This document shows, piece by piece, positions 60,414-64,000 of a stretch of DNA of 64,000 bases (positions within the stretch are counted from its first letter, which is position 1; every line of letters begins with the position of its first letter). The notes under the pieces are model-generated. The model did no database searches. It saw only the letters and a program-made list of their open reading frames with translations, and was not told the origin of the DNA. The stretch is from positions 1 to 64,000 of the forward strand of contig NZ_BANU01000028.1 of the NCBI RefSeq assembly GCF_000333035.1, written 5' to 3'. Made by a program: the position numbers and the translations under genes. Source of the DNA: Gordonia sihwensis NBRC 108236. GTDB taxonomy: Bacteria > Actinomycetota > Actinomycetes > Mycobacteriales > Mycobacteriaceae.

Positions 60414-61447
60414 CAGATCACTCCGGCCCGCGCCGCACGCGCCCGCCGACGATGAAAGAGATCGCCGAACGTGCCGGTGTGCACGTCTCCACGGTCTCGC
60501 GGGTACTGCGGCAGACCGAACCGGTCGACGGATGGTCGGAGGCGGCCAAGCGGGTCCGCGAGGTGGCGCAGGAACTCGGCTATCAGCCCAACCTGTGGGC
60601 CGCGAGCCTGCGCACCCGGCGCACCACGACCATCGGCGCCGTGATGCCGCGGCTCACCGACGGCGTGGTCGCGACCGTCTACCAGGGCGTGGAGCAGGCC
60701 GCACGCGAAGCCTCGTACTCGGTGCTCCTGTCCAGCCCGCCCGACGACCCCGACGCGCAGCGACAGGCGATCGAACTGCTCACGGGCCGTCAGGTGGACG
60801 GTCTGATCCTCAGCAGTCTGCACAGCCCGGCGGCCGAGTTCGTCCGCCGATTGAAGCTCACCGTCCCCGCGGTGGCGTTGAACCGCCATGCCGGGTCTGG
60901 TCTGCCCTTCGCCGGCGGCGACGACCGTCTCGGCGGCGCGCTCGCCGGGCGGCATCTGCTCGACTGCGGATACCGGCGCATCGCGGCGGTGGGCGGTCCA
61001 CTGTTCGCGACGACCGGCCACGACCGGCTGTCGGGCTTCCTCGACGCGATGAGCGACGCGGGCGTCCGCATCCCCGACCATCGCATCGCGCACGCTCGAA
61101 TGGATGTGCAGGGCGGGATCGACGCGGCCCGCTCACTGCTCACCCGCGACGACCGGCCCGACGCCGTCTTCTGCGTCAGCGACACCATGGCGATCGGCCT
61201 GCTCGGCGTGGCCCGCGACCTGCGTCTGTCCATCCCCGGCGATCTCGGCGTCGTCGGCTACAACGACATCCCGGTGGCCGCGCAGCTCCCCGTTCCGCTG
61301 ACCACCGTCGTCACGCCCGCACACGAGATCGGTGCGGCGGGAGTGCGCCTACTCCTCGGGATGGTCTCCGGCACCGCCCCCCAACCGGACGACGTCCGGC
61401 TCCCGGTCCGGTTGGTCGTACGGGGTTCGACGGCGCGCCAGCGTTGA
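60410..61447 (+). CDS. LacI-family regulator
   Basis: The 345-residue protein has the LacI helix-turn-helix (MKEIAERAGVHVSTVSRVL, 15-33), hinge NLWAASLRTRRT, and a periplasmic-binding-protein-like effector domain with GAVMPRLTD, VDGLILSS, and the C-terminal VVGYNDIPVAAQLPVPLTTV. GAGGA about nine bases upstream is a ribosome site. It likely represses the divergent glutarate genes; the effector is unknown and need not be a sugar. Confidence 0.9.
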   Translation: MTDHSGPRRTRPPTMKEIAERAGVHVSTVSRVLRQTEPVDGWSEAAKRVREVAQELGYQPNLWAASLRTRRTTTIGAVMPRLTDGVVATVYQGVEQAAREASYSVLLSSPPDDPDAQRQAIELLTGRQVDGLILSSLHSPAAEFVRRLKLTVPAVALNRHAGSGLPFAGGDDRLGGALAGRHLLDCGYRRIAAVGGPLFATTGHDRLSGFLDAMSDAGVRIPDHRIAHARMDVQGGIDAARSLLTRDDRPDAVFCVSDTMAIGLLGVARDLRLSIPGDLGVVGYNDIPVAAQLPVPLTTVVTPAHEIGAAGVRLLLGMVSGTAPQPDDVRLPVRLVVRGSTARQR

Positions 61448-61468
61448 CGGGTTCGTCGACGGGTGACA

Positions 61469-61840
61469 TCACTGCCCGTAGCTGTATCGGAGCCCGGCGA
61501 AGAGCAACTCGTTGACTCGCTTGCGCATATGACCGGTCAACGATGCGTCCGGCACCTCGCCTGTGACATCGAGCCGCCACGTCAGCCGAGTCCCGGTGCC
61601 GCGCGAGGCGAGCTCGAACTCGATTCGGGCGTCCGGGCGCCTCTTCCAGATCGACGACCAGATCACCCGATGTTCGGAAGCGACGATCGTCACTCCTGGA
61701 ACCGCTTCGTCGTCCAGGAGGCTCAGCCACGGACGCGCGGGCTGTCGTTTCGGATCGATCAAGTCCTCGAACACCGCCCGAGGCGGCGCTGGCAGGTCGC
61801 GGATCCGCTCGCCGATGACGGTCCGAAGCGGCTCGATCAC
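61469..61840 (-). CDS. SRPBCC (START-like) protein, short
   Basis: From GTG 61840, overlapping the preceding stop (GTGA), the protein has 123 residues with an alpha/beta helix-grip pattern (RDLPAPPRAVFEDLIDP, VIWSSIWKRRPDARIEFELA, TRLTWRLDVTGEV, and a final helix RKRVNELLFAGLR). SRPBCC proteins bind hydrophobic ligands in a cavity. Translationally coupled to another SRPBCC gene; function unknown. Confidence 0.72.
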   Translation of the reverse strand: MIEPLRTVIGERIRDLPAPPRAVFEDLIDPKRQPARPWLSLLDDEAVPGVTIVASEHRVIWSSIWKRRPDARIEFELASRGTGTRLTWRLDVTGEVPDASLTGHMRKRVNELLFAGLRYSYGQ

Positions 61841-62331
61841 TCCGGACGGTCGTCGCCGGGTGCGCTCTCCGCCGCCGACTTGATCCAGGCCAGCGTCGCG
61901 GACACGTGCTCGGAGAGTTCATCGGTATGGCGTTCGATACCGCCGAGCAGGACGCGGGCGAACAGCCGCGCGGTGGCCGACGCACCGTCGGGCAACCGGC
62001 GGCGCTCGCGGAGCACGGTCCCGTCAGCGTCGGCGGTCAAAGTGTAGGTCCACACCGCTCCGCTCGATCGCGTATGCCACGCGATCTCCCGGCCGATGTC
62101 GAACGCGGTCACGGTGTTGACCGTCGGCCAGAGCGCCAGTCCGTTCCGATTCCATCCGACGAACGTCTCGCCGGCGCGCAGCGGTCCGCGACGACGGCGC
62201 GTGGTAGCGAACAGTTCCGGACTCGCCTGCGTCATCGTCCGGGGATCGATCAGCAGCGACCACACTCGATCAGGTGCCGCGTGGATGCGGATCGACTCGT
62301 CCAGGTCGCGCTCAGCACGTGCGGGGTTCAC
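61837..62331 (-). CDS. SRPBCC (START-like, polyketide cyclase/dehydrase) protein
   Basis: A GTG at 62331 gives 164 residues; a Met at 62385 would add 18 but overlaps the upstream gene. The protein shows the family start ESIRIHAAPDRVWSLLIDPRTMTQASPEL, the strand EIAWHTRSSGAVWTYTL and the closing amphipathic helix LFARVLLGGIERHTDEL. Likely binds a lipid or polyketide-like ligand. It lies between a zinc-ribbon gene and a second SRPBCC gene with overlapping ends, suggesting one transcription unit. Confidence 0.75.
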   Translation of the reverse strand: MNPARAERDLDESIRIHAAPDRVWSLLIDPRTMTQASPELFATTRRRRGPLRAGETFVGWNRNGLALWPTVNTVTAFDIGREIAWHTRSSGAVWTYTLTADADGTVLRERRRLPDGASATARLFARVLLGGIERHTDELSEHVSATLAWIKSAAESAPGDDRPE

Positions 62332-62362
62332 AGTTCGACCATAGAGCCCGCGAGCGCGGCAT

Positions 62363-63055
62363 TCAGTAGCAGAAGCCGCATTCACCCGATGTCGAGAGCA
62401 CGGTGAAGCAGTTCGGGCACAGCTTGGGCTTGGACTCTTCCAGCTTCGGGTCGGCTTTGGGTTTGGCCTTGGCCTTCTTCGGCTTCGGTTCAGCCGTGGC
62501 CGCGGGCTTCGTTCCCGGCGCAGCGGATTTGGCCGCCTTCGCTGACGACTTGGCCGCCGTGGGCGGTCGTGCCGGACCGCGAGCGGCGCGCTTCTCCGCT
62601 ACCCGGGGAGCCAGCGACGGGCGGGCACCCGCCGGGATCGTCGCGCCGAAGAACTCGTAGCAGCGGAACCGCACGTGCGCCGCATCCGAGTCGAGATCGG
62701 CGGGGACGGACCGGCCCGCGACACCGAGCGCATGCGCGTAAGCATCACCGGCTGTCTGGTCGAGCAGCACACACAGCGACGCCAGGAGCGGTTCGTCGTC
62801 GTCCTGCCCATCGGTGACGGCCCCGAGGAGATCGGCGATCCACTTGCGGACCGGAGCGCCGGCCTTGATGCCGGTCTGGCTCTGAACCTGGAATCCCAGC
62901 TCAGCCTGGGTGATGAGGGAGCCGTACACGCGCGCGGTCTCGATCAAGGCCTCCCGGGCCGCGACGGCCCACGCGGAGAGGGCGTCGGAGAACGGAACGG
63001 GGATTTCGCCGGCCACCCGCCATGCGGGGACTCTCGTGTCGTCGTCGGAGTGCAC
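62363..63055 (-). CDS. Protein with Lys/Ala/Pro linker and C-terminal zinc ribbon
   Basis: Starting at GTG 63055, the 230-residue protein has a folded N-terminal helical domain (about 10-155; FSDALSAWAVAAREALIETARVYG and APVRKWIADLLGAVTD), then about 55 residues of low-complexity Ala/Lys/Pro, then a four-Cys zinc ribbon: LCPNC (about 213-217) and ECGFCY at the very end. Lys-rich linker plus ribbon suggests nucleic-acid or protein binding. The start resembles nothing I can name with confidence. It is the first gene of the three-gene leftward set. Confidence 0.75.
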   Translation of the reverse strand: MHSDDDTRVPAWRVAGEIPVPFSDALSAWAVAAREALIETARVYGSLITQAELGFQVQSQTGIKAGAPVRKWIADLLGAVTDGQDDDEPLLASLCVLLDQTAGDAYAHALGVAGRSVPADLDSDAAHVRFRCYEFFGATIPAGARPSLAPRVAEKRAARGPARPPTAAKSSAKAAKSAAPGTKPAATAEPKPKKAKAKPKADPKLEESKPKLCPNCFTVLSTSGECGFCY

Positions 63056-63379
63056 CCGAGAACGCTACGGCGTCACGCCCCGATAGTCGAATCGTCGGAT
63101 CATGCCTCGAGCGCGACTGCAGCACCAACCTCGCCCTCGTCGACCTCGACATCCTGCAGTCGCGGTGCGCACGTTCCGGGCCACACTTCCGCATTCAAGT
63201 CCGAGCGCGGATGCATGCTCGCATCCTCCTCGATGGCGGTGATCGTGCACCCTTGAGAAACCTAATTACCAGTAGACGAAGAATGGATACAACTTCTCTA
63301 AAGTAATTTGTTCGGTTACCCGAATCCTCGCTAGGGTGGCGTGACGTACGAGAGTCACGCTCAACGAGGAGAGTCACCG
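63056..63379. promoter_or_regulatory. sodA upstream region
   Basis: This 324-bp gap has no convincing gene. The right third is AT-rich (63255-63320). A -10-like TAGGGT lies at 63332-63337. GCGTGAC (63339-63345) is inverse-repeated as GTCACGC (63354-63360), a possible leader hairpin, and GAGGAGAG follows about eight bases before the sodA start. Confidence 0.5.
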
Positions 63380-64000
63380 GTGCCCGTCTACCACCTGCCC
63401 GAACTGCCCTACGACTACGGCGATCTCGAACCCGCCATCAGCGGCGAGATCATGGAGCTGCATCACGGCGCGCACCATGCCGCCTACGTCAAGGGAGCCA
63501 ACACCACGCTCGAGCGAATCGAACAGGCTCGGGCCGACCGCGACTTCTCGAATCTCCCCGGGTTGGAGCGCGCGATGGCGTTCCATCTGGCGGGACACAT
63601 CCTGCACTCGATGTTCTGGACCAACCTGTCGCCGGAAGGCGGCGGCCGGCCCGCCGGCGCACTTGCGGCCGCGATCGACGAGCACTTCGGCGACTTCGAC
63701 TCATTCCAGGCCGAGATGAACGCCGCCGCCGCGAGCGTGCAGGGAGCCGGCTGGGCGGCCCTGTCGTGGGACCCGCTCGGCGTACGGCTGGTGGTGACTC
63801 AGATCCACGATCACCACATCACCGTCGCACCGACGACCACCCCGATTCTCGTCTTCGACACGTGGGAGCATGCGTTCTACCTCCAGTACCGCAACGTCAA
63901 GACCGACTACATCGACCGGCTGTGGTCGTTGATCGACTGGTCCGACGTCGCCGACCGCTTCGAGATCGCGCAGCGCGGCACCGCTACGTCGTTCCTCACT
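63380..64000 (+). CDS. sodA: Fe/Mn superoxide dismutase (5' part only)
   Basis: The gene starts at GTG 63380 and is cut by the right edge after 207 codons, probably missing only its last residues. Metal ligands are His28, His76, Asp160 and His164 (MELHHGAHHAAYV, FHLAGHILHS, FDTWEHAFY), in the numbering of mycobacterial SodA. There is no signal peptide; mycobacterial SodA leaves the cell without one. Fe versus Mn use cannot be decided; residue 145 is His, as in the iron enzyme of M. tuberculosis. Confidence 0.95.
   Translation, partial: MPVYHLPELPYDYGDLEPAISGEIMELHHGAHHAAYVKGANTTLERIEQARADRDFSNLPGLERAMAFHLAGHILHSMFWTNLSPEGGGRPAGALAAAIDEHFGDFDSFQAEMNAAAASVQGAGWAALSWDPLGVRLVVTQIHDHHITVAPTTTPILVFDTWEHAFYLQYRNVKTDYIDRLWSLIDWSDVADRFEIAQRGTATSFLT

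Noticed and set aside
1..64000. CRISPR arrays, insertion sequences, prophage or integrase genes
   Set aside because: No regularly spaced repeats, transposase motifs, terminal repeats with target duplications or phage genes were recognised.

Overview
The window is very GC-rich actinobacterial chromosome. It carries a secreted antigen-85-type mycolyltransferase, two MmpS-like proteins, mycothiol-family (DinB/MDMPI) folds and gene neighbourhoods known from mycobacteria: methyltransferase / glycosyltransferase / membrane protein as in Rv0224c-Rv0226c, and TadA / TadA-partner / TyrA / DUF1089 as in Rv3752c-Rv3755c. This points to a mycolic-acid organism of the Mycobacteriales, most likely Gordonia or a close relative. 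The genus is an inference; locus comparisons are from memory.

Layout. 1-6.1 kb: envelope glycan genes (truncated flippase, CitE-like lyase, polytopic membrane protein, GntR-independent TetR regulator, GT4 glycosyltransferase, methyltransferase). 6.1-6.3 kb: a convergent intergenic region with a DnaA-box cluster and a strong hairpin. 6.3-15.4 kb: MmpS-like protein, MacB/FtsX-type ABC transporter, tRNA-guanine transglycosylase lacking its zinc cysteines, lipoprotein, a divergent MurF/Ddl pair and a PepSY lipoprotein. 15.4-19.4 kb: tRNA-Ser(CGA), a four-repeat helical protein, TadA and its partner, TyrA, a DUF1089 protein and a second MmpS-like protein.

19.5-33.4 kb is an aromatic-catabolism island. 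catR-catB-catA-catC runs leftward and benA-benB-benCD plus a large LuxR regulator runs rightward from a shared control region; pcaF-pcaD and a divergent LysR regulator follow. Together they convert benzoate to catechol, then by ortho cleavage to beta-ketoadipate and finally by thiolysis; the CoA-transferase PcaIJ step is not encoded here. Two features stand out: benB has a one-base frameshift near its 3' end, and benC, a FadR-type FCD ligand-binding domain and benD are fused into one 930-residue open reading frame.

33.5-38.8 kb: tRNA-Arg(ACG), tRNA-Ser(GCT), aromatic aminotransferase, mycolyltransferase, thioesterase, an unknown conserved protein and an acyltransferase. 38.8-42.3 kb: a DesKR-like two-component system with an ABC exporter. 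42.5-45.9 kb: GAF regulator, aldehyde dehydrogenase and DUF779 protein, closed by a bidirectional terminator. 46-52.3 kb: YeiH-type transporter, TetR regulator with a 31-bp palindromic operator facing a DUF2236 heme-oxygenase-like gene, LysR regulator, methyltransferase and FUSC protein, then a cluster of degenerate intergenic repeats. 52.5-57.9 kb: 2-hydroxyacid dehydrogenase, Ser/Thr kinase, an effector-domain-only LysR-like protein, a fused cysteine hydrolase-DinB protein, thioesterase and HxlR regulator. 58-61.4 kb: a probable glutarate module (CoA-transferase, glutaryl-CoA-dehydrogenase-like enzyme, LacI regulator). 61.5-64 kb: two START-like proteins, a zinc-ribbon protein and the 5' part of sodA, which runs off the right edge. 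No CRISPR array, insertion sequence, prophage or rRNA was seen.
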